This document shows positions 41,633 through 53,930 of a DNA stretch of 64,000 nucleotides, one piece after another. The notes under the pieces were generated by a model. The model saw only the letters and a list, made by a program, of their open reading frames with translations. It had not been told where the DNA came from and ran no database searches. Made by a program: the position numbers and the translations under genes. Source of the DNA: Dasypus novemcinctus (taxonomy: Eukaryota; Chordata; Mammalia; Cingulata; Dasypodidae); assembly GCF_030445035.2 (NCBI RefSeq), contig NC_080698.1, positions 3,541,501-3,605,500 on the forward strand, written 5' to 3'. The number at the start of each line of letters is the position of its first letter. Position 1 is the first letter of the stretch.

Positions 41633-44350
41633 CCGGCCCCCGAGGCCCTGTTGGAGCCCCTGGGAGGGCGAGGAGGCCCTCGCCTGGGCGAGGGGGACGC
41701 GCAGGGTGGCGGAGAGCTGGCACTCCCCCCAGGATGCGGGGCGGGTTTCCACTTGGCAGACACTCCCGAGGGCCCCTCCTCCCACCCAGGGCCGGAGATG
41801 TGCCCCCCCACACTGGCCTGCTCCCCTGGCTGCCCCTGACCCCTCCAAGGAAGGCGACTGCCCGTCCTCGAGGGATGTGGGGGGCGCTGTGGGGGGCACC
41901 CCGTTAGCAGTGGGGAGCTTTGTGGCCTGGCCTGGCCCGCGTGTCCCTGGGCCGTGGCCACAACCAGCACCGGGAGCGGCCGTGCCTGCCCCTGCGAGCT
42001 GCCCGCCATGCCCGGGCCTCACCTCAGCCCAGCATGAGGCCTGGCCCCGTTTGACAGATCAGGAAACTGAGGCTCACCACGCAGGGACCTCGCCGGGCCA
42101 GACACCAGAGCCGAGCGCCGACCTGACGGGAAAGTAGACCCCTCCTGCTGCTGTCTGTCCTTGTCACGAGCTGGACCTCTCAGGGCTCACCTGGATCACT
42201 GTGTCCTGAATCCCCGGCTCCCCCAGCCCAGGGAGCATCGCGGCAGGAGCCTGGCGGTCGTGGCCACAGATCTGGGGGCCCAGCCACCCCCCCCAGCCGG
42301 GAGACCCCCTCAAGTCTGCAGCTGGCTTGTGTGGCAGATGTTGGCTGGACGGGCTTAGGCCCACAACGGGGACTGGCCTCCAGTTCGTGGCCGTTCCCCC
42401 TCGCCCCAAGGAGGGTGTGGTCCGAAACGCTGCTGAAGCTGGATGCCACCGCCCCTGGACTCACGAGGGAACCCCCACTTCCTGTGTCGAGCACCGTTCA
42501 GGGGGCCTTGGAGCCCGTCTTGCTGGGCGCCCCCGCTGCGCCCACAGGGCCCCTTCCGAACCTCGTGAGCCGGCCCGGGCCCTCACGTGCTCCCGGCCCT
42601 GAGTCCCAGCCCGGGGGCCCGCGCTGTTCCCGGATCGCTGCGCAGCCGCTGGCAAAGCTGCCGCTCCCGAGGCCGGGCCGTCCTGAGCCTCTCAAGGCCG
42701 CAGTCGTCCCCGCAGAGCAGCTGCAGGTGGGCCTGGGGCGGCGATGCCCCCGTTGCCAGGCTTCAGCCGAGCGGAGGCCAGCACGGGGGTTCCCAAGACG
42801 CCGCGGCAGCAGCGACAGTGACCAGAAACGTCCAGCGAGAGGCAGCAGGGCAGAGCGGCTGCCCTTGGCCCAGCGCGCGGACCCAGCGGGCATCTTTGGC
42901 TCTCCTTCCTGTAAATGTGGAGGAGGACACCTGGCCGCAGGGCGCAGGGAGGCAGGGCCAAGCCAGCTGTGCTCCGCTGACCTGTCCATCCGTCCTGTGG
43001 CCCCGATGCCACAGCAGCCCCTCTCCGGGCCTCAGTTTCTCCGCCTGCCCGGGAGGGGGTGGGTAAGGGACTCTCTGCAGCCTCCTCCCTGAGCTGGGTG
43101 TCCTGCTCAGCCCTGCTCTGCCCTCTGAGCTCAGAGGAGGGACAGCGGCTGGAGGAGGGAGCCCCAGGCAGGCCGGGGGGGGACACATGGGAGATCAGAG
43201 AACGGGGGGGTTCCCCCCCCCGGGATGGGCTCAGGCCGGGGGGAGGAGGAGGAGCGGGAGCAGGAGCGCGAGGAACCGCGGGCCCTAGCAGCAGGGCATT
43301 TGCCGAGGAGGCGTAGCCCCCCAACTTGCAGATCGTGCGCCCCTCGCGCTGCCAGAGCTCCGCGGCGGCCCCGTGGGCCCCAGGCCCAGCTGACCCCCAC
43401 GCACCCGCCCCCCGGCCTGGAAGCCCAGCGGTTGCGTCGTGACCTCGGGGTCAGGCCACAGCCCTGGGGAGGGGGCCGCCAGCCACGAGGGTGGAGAGTG
43501 ACCGCGGCGCTGCGACCCCCGAGACAGTGAGCGGGACGGCGCGGGCAGGAGCCCGGCCGGGAGGGGGAAGCCTGGAGCGGGCCCCCGGCTGGGCAAAGGC
43601 GTGGGGGACACTGCAGCCCTGCGTCTGGCCCCGCTCTGGCCCCTGGCCCTCCCGGGACGCCGCTTGTCTCTGCCGCCACCTGGTGGGTGCTTCGGGCTCC
43701 TCAAGGGCAGGGGTCCTCGGCCCTACCTGACCTCCCGCGCCGTGAGTCCGGCTGAGCCCACCAGGCCGCCCCGGTCCCGAGGACAGAACTCAGCCGGCCC
43801 CCTCCTGGGAGTTGTGCAGACCAGGGCGACTCCGTGGGCGCAGGTGGCCCTGGGGGCCAGCGGGTGGGGGAGGGGCAGCTCCCCGGGGGGTCTCTGGAGC
43901 ATCACGGGGGCCAGGGCACCTGAGTCCGGGTGACGGGGCACCAGGGAGGGGTCCTCACAGCAGGAGGTCAGTGCGGTCCTTGGGAGACCGGGGGCTCCCC
44001 TGGGGGACAGGCAGCCTGGGGAGCGCAGCCACCCCTGCGACGACGGGAGGGAGGGGAGGGCCAGGGGGGCCACACCGAACGCCACGTCGGGGGGAGCAGC
44101 CGCAAGGCCGGGGGACCAGGACCCGCAGGGACGGGCTCCCGGGAGGGGTGGGGGGCCAGGGCAGCCCCCGTGGGTGGGGCCTGTACCCCAGGCACCTGCA
44201 TCGGCGGCGGGCAGGGCTGGGGTGAGAGGTCCGCGCCGGCCCCTCCATTCCCAGGCCCCCCCATGTGGGAAAGGAAGTGGTCTTGTCGGTCCCCGGGGAG
44301 GGGGCCGAGCCACAGCTGGCCGTCATTAAACACCCGGTGCAGGCCAGGAC
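41633..44350 (+). other. VIPR1: VIPR1 3' UTR and downstream GC-rich DNA
   Basis: About 2.7 kb of GC-rich DNA without repeats except a MIR-like scrap (about 42050-42080, 'gacagatcaggaaactgaggctca'). No AATAAA is seen near the end of the coding sequence. The first candidate signal is ATTAAA at 44325-44330, followed by a G-rich region. Many overlapping reading frames here are compositional. Confidence 0.45.
44325..44330 (+). terminator. VIPR1: Candidate VIPR1 polyadenylation signal (ATTAAA)
   Basis: First ATTAAA/AATAAA-class hexamer after the VIPR1 coding sequence on the plus strand. The distance (2.7 kb) is longer than the roughly 1.2-kb human 3' UTR I recall, so an atypical nearer signal is possible. 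Confidence 0.3.
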
Positions 44351-44614
44351 GGCCGGATGAAGATAGCCAGGAGTCGACGGCCCTGGGGACAGCCTCCCAG
44401 GAGGAGGGACAGTGACCTCGGCAGGCCTGGGGGCAGGGGAAGGGTCAGGGGCCGCGCCCCGACCCGAGACGCTGGGGCTCAGGGGGGGAAACAAGGGGTA
44501 GAGCTGGGCCCCGGACGCAGGTCCCCGGATCCCAGAGCCCCGTCCAGCGCGGCCGGGTTGTCACAGATGAGATTCACTGGGGGCACGAGAGGAGCTGACC
44601 CGGTTGGTGACACT

Positions 44615-44990
44615 GAGTCTGTCTTCATTTTAAAATGTTGCTGTTAACTGAGGTGAAATTCATGTAATCAAGTGTTTTGAAGCGAATGATTCCACGTCAT
44701 TGTGCACGTGCACGTCGTTGTGCAGTCACTGCCTCCATCAGTTCCGAAGCCTTTCCATCACCCCGAAAGGAAACCCCGTATCCGCTAAGCAGCGGCTCCC
44801 CATTCCCCCGTCCCGCTGCCGCTGTAGCTGCCGGGGCACGTTCTGCCTTGATGATCTACCTGTTGTGCACGTTTCATATCGGGGGAGTCGTAAGATATGA
44901 CCCCTGGCTTCTTTTGTGTAACACGATGCTTTCAAAGTTATCCACATTGTAGCACGTGATCAGCACAATTTAAAATGTTGATATTTTATT
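44615..44990. repeat. Ancient L1-type 3' end fragment
   Basis: The order 'gaggtgaaattcatgtaa..', 'ccgaagcctttccatcaccccgaaaggaaacccc', 'ccccattcccc', 'gtgtaacacgatgctttcaaagttatccacattgtagcacgtgatcag' matches a common old L1 3' region of mammals. Strongly diverged. Confidence 0.6.
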
Positions 44991-45317
44991 CTCGTGTTTT
45001 TGCATTACTTTTGATTTTTTAAATATTGCATTAAAATATCATTTACCCTAAGCAAGTTCCTGGAGATAGAAAGTAGATGATGAGGTGGGGTTGGGGAAAT
45101 GGGGGAGTTTTGCTCATGGGGTACAGAGTTTCTCTTTGGGGTGGTGCAAAATGTTTTGGTAACGGAGGGGGGTGCTGGTGGCACAGTGCTGGGACCCCAA
45201 ATTGATATCACTTGGCTGTAAAACGGGAACTTTCATGTTGTGTGTTATGTAAGCACAACACAATGTTAAAATATACAGTCTCTATCCTGATTACTGAGTC
45301 TTTTGGTTCCCTCTTAA
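44991..45317. other. AT-rich intergenic DNA
   Basis: No gene is seen. It may be a decayed LINE tail (aagcacaacacaatgttaaaatat near the end). Confidence 0.35.
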
Positions 45318-45382
45318 ATTTTTTCAAATAGTTTTTTTAAAGATACTTAGATTACATAAATGTTACATTAAAAATATAGAGA
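45318..45382 (-). repeat. L1 3' end, left piece split by an LTR
   Basis: T-rich tail plus 'gatacttagattacataaatgttacattaaaaatatagag', the same L1 3' terminus as at 1930-2040. The continuation, 'ggggattccacatgcccc', lies at 45891-45957. Confidence 0.6.
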
Positions 45383-45890
45383 TGTATTAGTCAACCAAAG
45401 GGGTGCTGATGCGAAATATCAGACATTGGTTGGTTTTTATAAAGGGTATTTATTCAGGGAAGGCGCTTACAGATACCAGGCCATAAAGCATAAGCTACTT
45501 CCTCACCAAAGTCTATCTGGGGCAAGCTGGCTGCCGACGTCTGTGAGGGCTCAGGCTTCCTGGGTTCCTACGTTCCTGGGGCTTGCTTTCCTCTGGGTTC
45601 AAGGTTCCTTCCTTCCTGGGGCTGGCTTCTCTTTCCTCTGTGTGTTGACTTCCCAGGTCTTCAGCATCAAACTCCCAACATTGGAAACCTTCACATCCAA
45701 AGCTCGAGCTCTGTCCTTTGCCATGCCTTCATCAGTGAGTCCCCACCCACCAAGGGGTGGAGACGCAACGCCCTGATGACGCGGCCCAATCAAAGCCTAA
45801 TCATAACTCAATCATGCACAGGTTAGATCAGATTGCAAGCATAATCCAATGTTCCTTTTTGGAATTCATCGGTTATATCAAACTGCTACA
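45383..45890 (-). mobile_element. Solo LTR-like element, MaLR/ERVL-like structure
   Basis: Cleanest of the three copies (508 bp). It runs TGTATTAGTCAACC to AAACTGCTACA, so on its own strand it begins TGTAGCAG and ends TAATACA. The AATAAA signal on the minus strand lies at 45449-45454, about 65-70 bp from the element's 3' end. It shares the block 'tctggggcaagctggctgcc' with the copy at 8938-10062. It is a fossil without internal genes. Confidence 0.6.
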
Positions 45891-45957
45891 GGGGATTCCA
45901 CATGCCCCGTTCCCAACCCCCCCACACTCCCCATGTTAACATCACCCTTCATCAGGG
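45891..45957 (-). repeat. L1 3' end, right piece
   Basis: Continuation of the 45318-45382 element after the LTR ('ccccgttcccaacccccccacactcccc'), ending where similarity to the 3' UTR block is lost. Confidence 0.5.
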
Positions 45958-47888
45958 TGGTACCCCTTAAATTCTGCCCCCAAGCAGGTGCCACACTTGC
46001 CCTGGTCCAGTCCCAGCCTTGCTCCCAAGGGCCCCAGCACCCAGAGCCCTGGAGGGCAGGGGCCTCCTGGGGTGGGCCCGATGATGTCACAGCCCTGGGT
46101 GTCCTCCAGCCTTCCCTGGCTCGGCTGGGTTTTGCTTTCAGGCCCCCACCCTGGCGTCCGCAGGCCGTCCACGCCGAGCGCCGAGTGCTGGTGTCCTCAG
46201 CGCAGGGAGGTGGTGTCTCCTCGAGTCTCCCTGAACTGGGGAAAATCACACACGGGAAGCCAGCCCCGCCCGCGGCCAGGATCGGCCCCCCAGGCGCCCG
46301 CTGAAGGGCGGCGTCTTCAGTAAGGGGGCTGGTCAGCCCGGGAGGAAGGGTGGGCGCCTCAAGGGTCGCCTCCGCATCTCGGGGCCTCGCCCTGTGGAGG
46401 GGGTGGTCTTCCAGGGCCCTCCCCAAGTCTGGGGAGAGGGTGCAGGTCCACCCTGGTCAGCGCGGGAAGCAGAGCGCGCTCCAGGTGCTGTGTGCAGGAA
46501 GAGGTTAGTGGAGGCAATGAAGCCCGAGGCGCTGGGCGGGAGGGAGGCACGGCCCCTGGGCGTGCGCCGGCAGAACCGAGAGGGCCCGGCGGCTTGCTGC
46601 TGTGGGCGCCTGGGCTGCGGGACCCGCCCGCCAGGCGCCTCGCTGCGGGAAGGACGGCTCCCCCCCTTCTGCCCCCAGCACTGCTGCGAGCGCCTCCCTC
46701 TGCAGAGCCCACGTCGCACCCAGAGCCCGAGCGGCTCGGGCAGCTGTTAGCCTGGCGCCCCGGCGCCCCTGGCACACAGGGGAATACGGAGGGGCTGGAG
46801 AGCTGCCGGGCCCGCAGAGCATTCCCACCTCGGGGGCCCCCAGGAAGCAGGATGGCAGAGAAGAGTTAACCGGGAGCAGGAAGAGCCCCCATGGCGGGGA
46901 GTTCCTGAGCCGGCCACTGCTGTGGCCACGGGGACGCGTTTGCACTGGGACCCTCCGAGGAGCTGGCAGAACACACCTTGAAATTGCCGTCCCGAAGGAC
47001 AAAGAGGGGGCTTTACCCCTGGCTCCCGCCACCGCTGCCCGAGATCCGTCCAGGTCAGCTCCCTCCGATGCCCACCTCAGGCCCATGTGATTTCCACGCA
47101 GGTTCCCGCGGGCGTGCACAGCACGGCCCCCGAGGACCTAGGAGAGAAAGGAGGCATCCGTGGTGCAGCGGCGGAGAGGGCTGCCTGGTTACGCCTGGAG
47201 GAAGCGGGCAAGGGCAGCCCCAGGAGACGAAGCCGAGCCAGCGCGGGGGCCTCCTGCGGCCACAGCTGCGCCCCGTGGGGTCGGCGGGTGTGCGGAGCCC
47301 GCTCTCGGCCGGCCGGGGCTGCCCTGCTGCGCGGCCCCTCCTGGGCGGCCCCTGCTGGGCCCGCTCACCCTGCCCCCACCCAGCCGGGCGCGTGAACTGC
47401 CCTCGCCTGCCATCCCCCACTCGCTTGGAGCACCACGACAGGCCCACGAGGCCCACCTCGCGCCCCTGGAGGGCGCAGGCCTCTGAGCACTGAGGGGGCT
47501 GGGGGCGCAGGCACAGGCCTTTCCACCCCAGAACCACCCCGCGAGCCTGGCTGCCCAGCCTTTGCACCCAGGACCACCCTGTTGGCCAGGCCCCCCGGCC
47601 TTTCCACCCAGGACCACCCCATGGGCCAGGCCCCCCGGCCTTTCTACCCCGGGTCCACCCCATGGGCCCCGCCGTCTGGGGTGCTTCCCCAGGCGGCGCT
47701 TCACCCAGAGCGGGCACCTGAGCAGCACGGCTGGCTGGTGCTCCTCCCTGAGCCTGCACTGTGCACTGGCCACGGGCGATGCTCCTCCCAGCCCTGCCGG
47801 GCGTCAGGGTGCAACAGCCCCAGAGGAGCCTAATTTCAGGAGGGACGGGAAGAAGAGATCTATGAACATGCTCAAAATATCGTGCTGA
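45958..47888. other. Intergenic GC-rich DNA
   Basis: No gene is seen. One minisatellite lies at 47510-47690. Frames on both strands are compositional and carry no recognisable domain. Confidence 0.5.
47510..47690 (+). repeat. 40-bp minisatellite, about 4 copies
   Basis: The unit resembles GGCCTTTCCACCCAGGACCA plus CCCCATGGGCCAGGCCCCCC, with a 40-bp period between the better copies. The outer copies are diverged. Confidence 0.8.
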
Positions 47889-48010
47889 CCACGTTCACCC
47901 GGCAGACACTTACTAAGCATCTACTGTGTGCCCAGCTCTGGACGTGGAGGCTGTGGTGAGGAGTGAGGCAGAGCCCTGACCTCATGGAGACAGGCAGTAA
48001 ATGAGAAAAA
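47889..48010. repeat. Ancient MIR/L2-type fragment
   Basis: 'cacttactaagcatctactgtgtgcccagctctgga' then 'gacctcatggagacaggcagtaaatgag' resembles a common mammal-wide old repeat. Family assignment is uncertain. Confidence 0.4.
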
Positions 48011-49100
48011 ATCCTAAGACGAGGCAGGTGCTGCTAGCTGGGGCGGGCAGACGTCCTCCACCCACTAATCCACGGACTTGAACCCAGGGCCTTGCCGTCC
48101 AGGCAAATGCCCCAGCCCCCTGCCCCTGCCCCGAGGACCTCCAGACCTGCCGACTGGGGGATCCCTGGGGAAGCTAGGGTGAGGCTGCGGCCTGCTCCCT
48201 GGCCCTTCCGGCAGGAGGGACCCAGGCCTGCGGCTCCACCCGGGTGTCCGCACCGTGAGGCCGCCCGCTCAGCGTCTCCGGCGCCAGGTGACAGAGAGCA
48301 GGCAGCTCTTGAAAAGACTCGTACTCACTCTTCGACAGGAGCTGGCACAGGCTGCCTCCCAAGGCTGGCATCTGGCCTGGCCGCAGTGGGCACGGCGGGA
48401 GGTGCTCTGGGGACGCAGGTGCCCCGCGGCCCGGCCCCCCGGGCAGACTGGGTGCAGGCGGGGGGCGGCACTCCGGGAGCCCGGCGCCTGCGCGGCTCTG
48501 CTTGTACACCTCGGGGTACAGCTCTGCTGCACCGCTGGGGCACCCCGTGAGAAAGCGCATCCACTGGGAGCCCGACACCCGGGCCTCACGGGGCCTGGAG
48601 CAAGCCTTCAGGTCACTGGGGGTCCTGGTCCCCTCGTGCCCTCCCTCCGGCCTCGCCGCCCCAGGCTCCCACTTTTCTGCCTGGGGCAGAACAGGCTATT
48701 TCTGGGGTGGGAGGAAGGCCTTGCCCTGGGGACCCCTCTGCCCCCCGCAGCTGTGTTCCCTGTCCTCTCCAGCCGAGTGCCGTGTGGGAAACAGCCTCTG
48801 CCGGGAAACCACTGGCCAGGCAGGCGGTCTGGGAAGGGCAGGGTCCCAGGTGGCCCGAGCAGCCCCCGCCTGCCTCCCGCTCTGGACTTCCGCCTTCCCA
48901 CCCCGCTGACCTCCAGAAGCCCTCCTCTGGCTAACGATGCAGCCCTCCCTGGGTGCGGAGGCTCAAACACGGCAGCGGGGGGCCCTGGCGTGCCCCAAAG
49001 ACAGGCCCCCGCCTCCCGGAGCCCGGGGCTGGCACTGGGCAGCCTCCAGAGGCAGTGCTGGCTCCCCTGGTTCTCTGGCCCTCAGGCGTGACCGCACCCC
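48011..49100. other. Intergenic GC-rich DNA, no gene seen
   Basis: Reading frames occur on both strands without recognisable protein similarity or exon structure. Confidence 0.45.
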
Positions 49101-49614
49101 AGCACCACCCCTCCCCCTTTTTTGTTGATTCCTCATTATCTCCACACCTAACTCCATGCCCCAACTTGGCAACCATTCAGGTGTTTAACAGGCACCTTTC
49201 CTATATGTTCTTGCAAAATACTCTTATCATTTGGTGCACACATACGTTTAATCATAAAAATGCTATTTTTCACCCAGCTCTATGTTTTGAAGAGCCATCC
49301 GTGTTGCCACATTGTCTAAAGCATGCTCCGTGGTGACCTGCATGCTTTGTCCATGATGGACAGATTGTCTTCAGTTGTCCACCAACCCAGTGCTGCTTTG
49401 CTGAACACCTGTCTTCCGTGTAGGAATTCCTGGAACACAGACCAGGTGAAACTCCCACCGTGGGTATGTGCACACTTCATTTGGGCAGGCAGGTTGCTCT
49501 TCAGGTGGGCAGTGCCCTTGTACACTTGGCCAGATGTGTGAGCTATCCTGTAGCCCACGCTCCCTCCAACGCTTGGTGCCAGCCGGCTCTCTGAGGTTGT
49601 GTGTATGTGTGTGT
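49101..49614. repeat. Probable old LINE 3'-region remnant
   Basis: AT-richer block ('ttttgaagagccatccgtgttgccacattgtctaaagca', 'ttgccacat..gtccatgatgg') with the flavour of old L1 3' sequence. Ends at the truncated L1 that begins at 49615. Low certainty. Confidence 0.3.
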
Positions 49615-52600
49615 TTAAGGAGGTACCGATTCAATGCAATCCCAATAAAAATCAACACAGCCTTCTTTAAGGAACTAGAAAAACTAACTATGAAATTTAT
49701 TTGAAAAGGAAAGAGGCCCCGAATAGCCAAAGACATATTGAAAAAGAAAAACGAAATTGGAGGAATTCACACTACCTGACTTCAAAACATACTACAAAGC
49801 TACAGTAGTGAAAACAGCATGGTATTGGCATAAGGAGAGACACACAGACCAGTGGAATCGAATTGAAAGTTCTGATATAGAACCTCATATATATAGCCAT
49901 ATAATATTCGATAAAGCCACCAAACCCTCTCAACTGGGAGAGAGTGGCCTATTCAACAAATGGTGTCTGGAGAACTGGATAGCCATATGTAGAAGAATGA
50001 AAGAGGATTACCATCTCACACCTTATACAAAGATCAACTCAAGATGGATCAAAGACCTAAATATAAGAGCCAAGACCATAAAGACCTTGGAAAGCAGTGT
50101 AGGGAAACATCTACAAGACCTTGTAATAGGAAATGGCTTCATGAACATCACACCAAAAGCAAGAGTAGAAAAAGAACAAATAGATAAATGGGACTTCCTC
50201 AAAATTAAAGCTTTCTGCACCTCAAAGGAGTGTGTCAAGAAAGTAAAAAGGGAATCTACACAATGGGAGAAAACATTTGGCAACCATATATCCGATAAGA
50301 GACTTATAACTTGCATATATAAAGAACTCCTATATCTTGAAAATAAAAAGATAAACAACCCATTTTAAAAATGGGAAAAAGATTTAAACAGACACTTCTC
50401 CAAAGAAGAAATTCAAATGGCTAAAAAGCACATGAAAAAATGCTCCAAATCTTTAGCTATCAGGGAAATGAAAATCAAAACTACAATGAGATACCATCTT
50501 ACTCCCATAAGATTGGCAGCTATGAAAAAAACAGAAGAATACAAGTGCTGGAGAGGATGTGAAGAAAGGGGAACACTCATCCATTGCTGGTGGGAATGCA
50601 GAAGGATCCAACCATTCTGGAGGACAGTTTGGTGGTTTCTCAAAAAACTAACCATAGATTTGCCATATGACCCAGCAATACCACTGCTGGGTATATACCC
50701 AGCAGAACTGAAAACAAGGACACAAACCGATATATGCACACCAATGTTCATAGCAGCATTGTTCACTATCGCCAAAAGTTGGAATCAACCCAAATGCCCA
50801 TCAACAGATGAATGGATCAATAAAATGTGGTATATACACACAATGGAATACTACTCGGCTGTAAGAACAAATACACTACAAACACACGTGATAACATGGA
50901 TGAATGTTGAGAACCTTATGTTGAGTGAAGCAACCCAGGCATTGAAGGACAAGTACTACATGACCTCAATGATATTAAATAAGCAAGCTGCCTCAGAGAG
51001 CTAGAGATTGGAAGATAGGCTTACAGGAAATCGGGGGTAGAGGAAGGATGTAAGCTGACATCTACATGGGTGAAATCTATGATAAGCTGGCGGTAAGTAT
51101 GTGCACAAGGAAGAGATAAAATGGGGCATAGGGTTACCTTTGAGTGGGGCTTTGTGGGACTGAGAGGGGCTAGGGATGGGCGGATGGGTAATATTTGCCC
51201 AAGAAATTGGGGGGAGGGAGGGGCAACATACGAACATAGGAGATTGTCAGGTGTTGGTTGAAAGTAAAATGCTGAGAAAACCTTTTCAAAATATAATTAG
51301 GAAAGTTACCTGTTTAAGATACTCAAAGGGGATAATCTGATGCAGGACAGACTCCTAGGGAATATGTGAATGCTCATTTTGCCAGAGTGGGTTATACCAT
51401 TGGGTAGAGACCCATATAATGAGAGTGAAGGTAGACCCACATCCTGGGGAGGACTACGCCATCAAATAGAGGGAACTGTATCTCTCAAGAGAAATGGTGG
51501 CTCCCAGGGCATTAGAGCAGTTGAGCAAGTCAAGCCCTCAACACTGTTGCAAGTATCTCTGAACATGGCTCCTCAAGAAATGAAGATTGACGGTCACTGT
51601 GGGCCCCAAGGGGAGGGGAAAATAGATAGTGAATAGATGGAACCAAAGTAAATGTGAGGGCGAAAGAAGTGTTTCACAAGAGTACACAAGGATGGATATA
51701 AAACATGTAATATTACACCAAAAACATATAGGGGACGACAGACTAATAATGTAAACCATAATGTAAAACATAGGATAACTAAAAAATTTAGAGAACTGTA
51801 TATCCTCAAGTATGGACCACAATGTAAGCACAGATGTCACCTTGTTTGAAAGCTATTGTCTCGGAGTCTGTACATCAGTTTCAGTAAATATGATATGAGT
51901 AAGTTAAAAGATAATTGCTGTGGAAGGGAAAAAGTTTTATGGTGGATGTGTGGGAGTACTGTATATTGTATATATGAATTACTGTGATCTAGGGCTCCTG
52001 TGAAGAGAAGCTCAATAATTAGGAAAAAAGAAAAGAAAAAGATAGGATGTAGAATTTTTCCAAATCAATATATATTCTATATCTAACCTTTAAACTCATC
52101 GCTATACTCCATTTTACTAGTAAGGGAACCTGACATTATATTGGGCTTCACTTTTCAGGAAGTTTTGGATCACAGAGTGGTTCAACAATGGCGGCAGAGG
52201 AATACTGGTATGGGATGTTATTGACAGGCGATATATGGTTGACAGGGAGTTATACAGGGCATGTGTCCAGGGTGCATGGAAATGTTTGGATATACTCATA
52301 GTGGAAACAATTAAAAACAACAGCTGGGGGGGTACTGGGTTCCTGGTGGGGGGGGGCTCTGTCATGGTCCCTAGGGGAGCAGCGGCAGTCCCCCAGGTGC
52401 AACGGTAAGGACCAGGAAGGAATGAGGGTCCAATAGTGAGCCCCTGATACTAATGATTATGCTTGTGAGCCTATATACCTGAAATAAGAACAAGGCCTAG
52501 AGCAGCACTATGCCTAAGAGTTCCCTCCTGACAGCCTCCATGTTACTCAAATGTGGCCAGTCTCGAAGCCAAACTCAGCATGTAAATGCAATGCCTTCCC

Positions 52601-53813
52601 CCCAGCGTGGGACATGACACCCAGGGATGAGCCTCCCTGGCACCGAGGTACCAGCTGATGACATAACTAGAAAATGACCTTGAATTAAAGGTTCAACGTG
52701 GACCAGCAGAATATCCCTGTCTACATATAATAACAGGAGTTAAAAATGCTGTTTGACCTAAAGTAAGGGGGAAATGGAAAGGACAAATGAGTTCATATGG
52801 CTATGAGTCTCTAAAAAAGAGTCTGGAGGTTGTCAGAAGGATTGCCCTTGTGCACACCTGAGCAGAGTCTCAGAGACAGATAAAGTGGATATAACCCCAG
52901 GTATTGGTCCTTTTGAGGGCTAAAGAGACCCACAGGTTCTATGGTCATGGCAGATGGGGTTCACTGCCATGTCAGTTGGCCCTTCTTTGGAGCTGGTGTT
53001 TCTGCGTGATGGAGCTGGACTCAGATGTGATCTCTTTTCACAAGCCTTTCATGCTACTTTACTGGAATTGTAGTTGGTGCTGGAGTTTAAGATATATCTA
53101 GGGGATTTGAATCTCTGGACTGACAATATGATAGCCAGGCCCTAAGCCTCAACAGACTTCAGCTCCTACACTCTGATTTATTGGACTTACCCCATTCAGC
53201 TAACATGGAGTTGAAGAATGTCAACCACCACACCATGGAGCCTGGAGTGCCTACAACTGAAAGCAGGAGGATTGCATCCAATATCCATGTGGAATCTAAA
53301 CCCCCTCTTGACATAGATGTGGAATGGACACAACCAAGCCAAGGTCCACAGGAAGGAGGAATATAGTAAGGATTAGAGTGGACTTAATGATATCCTATTC
53401 ATGAACTATTGTGGTTAATAATCGAGAAAATGTGGCATTGGTGTGGAAAAAGTGGCCATGGTGGCTGCTGGGTGTGGGGAATGGGAGGAAGAGATGAGAT
53501 GTGGAGGCATTTTCGGGACTTGGAGTTGTCCTGGGTAGTGCTCCAGGGACAATTGCCAGACATTGTATGTCCTCCCATGGCCCACTGGATGGAACGTGGG
53601 AGAGTGTGGGCTATGGTGTGGACCACAGGCCATGGGGTGCAGCGATGCCCAGAGATGTACTCACCAGATGCAATGGATGTGTCATGATGATGGGGGAGAG
53701 TGTTACTGTGGGGGGAGGGGTGGGGGGGCAGTGGGGGTGAATGGGGACCTCATATTTTTTTAATGTAATATTTTTTAAAAAATGAATAAATTGAGTAGAA
53801 TTTGGAAAAAAAA
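49615..53813 (+). mobile_element. 5'-truncated L1 with a ~2.8-kb 3' UTR
   Basis: Begins inside ORF2 at the segment read as FNAIPIKINTAFFKELEKL and continues to the ORF2 end at 51003. A long 3' UTR follows to the poly-A tail at about 53803-53813. The terminal 300 bp match, in inverse orientation, the L1 ends at 6676-7431 and 26296-26545. It is younger-looking than the other LINE pieces. It lies between the convergent VIPR1 and SEC22C genes. Confidence 0.9.
49757..51003 (+). pseudogene. L1 ORF2 C-terminal region, one internal stop
   Basis: A single reading frame covers the region after the reverse transcriptase core: [54 protein letters not shown], then [44 protein letters not shown], and [14 protein letters not shown]. 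The WHK..DQWNRIE and CWWEC blocks are standard L1 ORF2 C-terminal and Cys-rich signatures. A stop at 50366-50368 interrupts the same frame once, where active L1s read on. Without its 5' half it cannot encode endonuclease or full reverse transcriptase. Confidence 0.9.
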
Positions 53814-53930
53814 AAGTACAAGAGAAGAACACACAGCATAGAAGAACACATAGCGAATGGACACAGAGAGCAGACAACTGGGGTGGGGGGAAGGATAAAT
53901 TAAAAAAATAAATCTTAAAAAAAAAAAAAA
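53814..53930 (+). repeat. DAS-SINE 3' half
   Basis: 'aacacatagcgaatggacacagagagcagacaactggggtgggggg' then an AATAAA/A-rich tail. The tRNA-like head is missing. It abuts the L1 poly-A tail. Confidence 0.8.
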
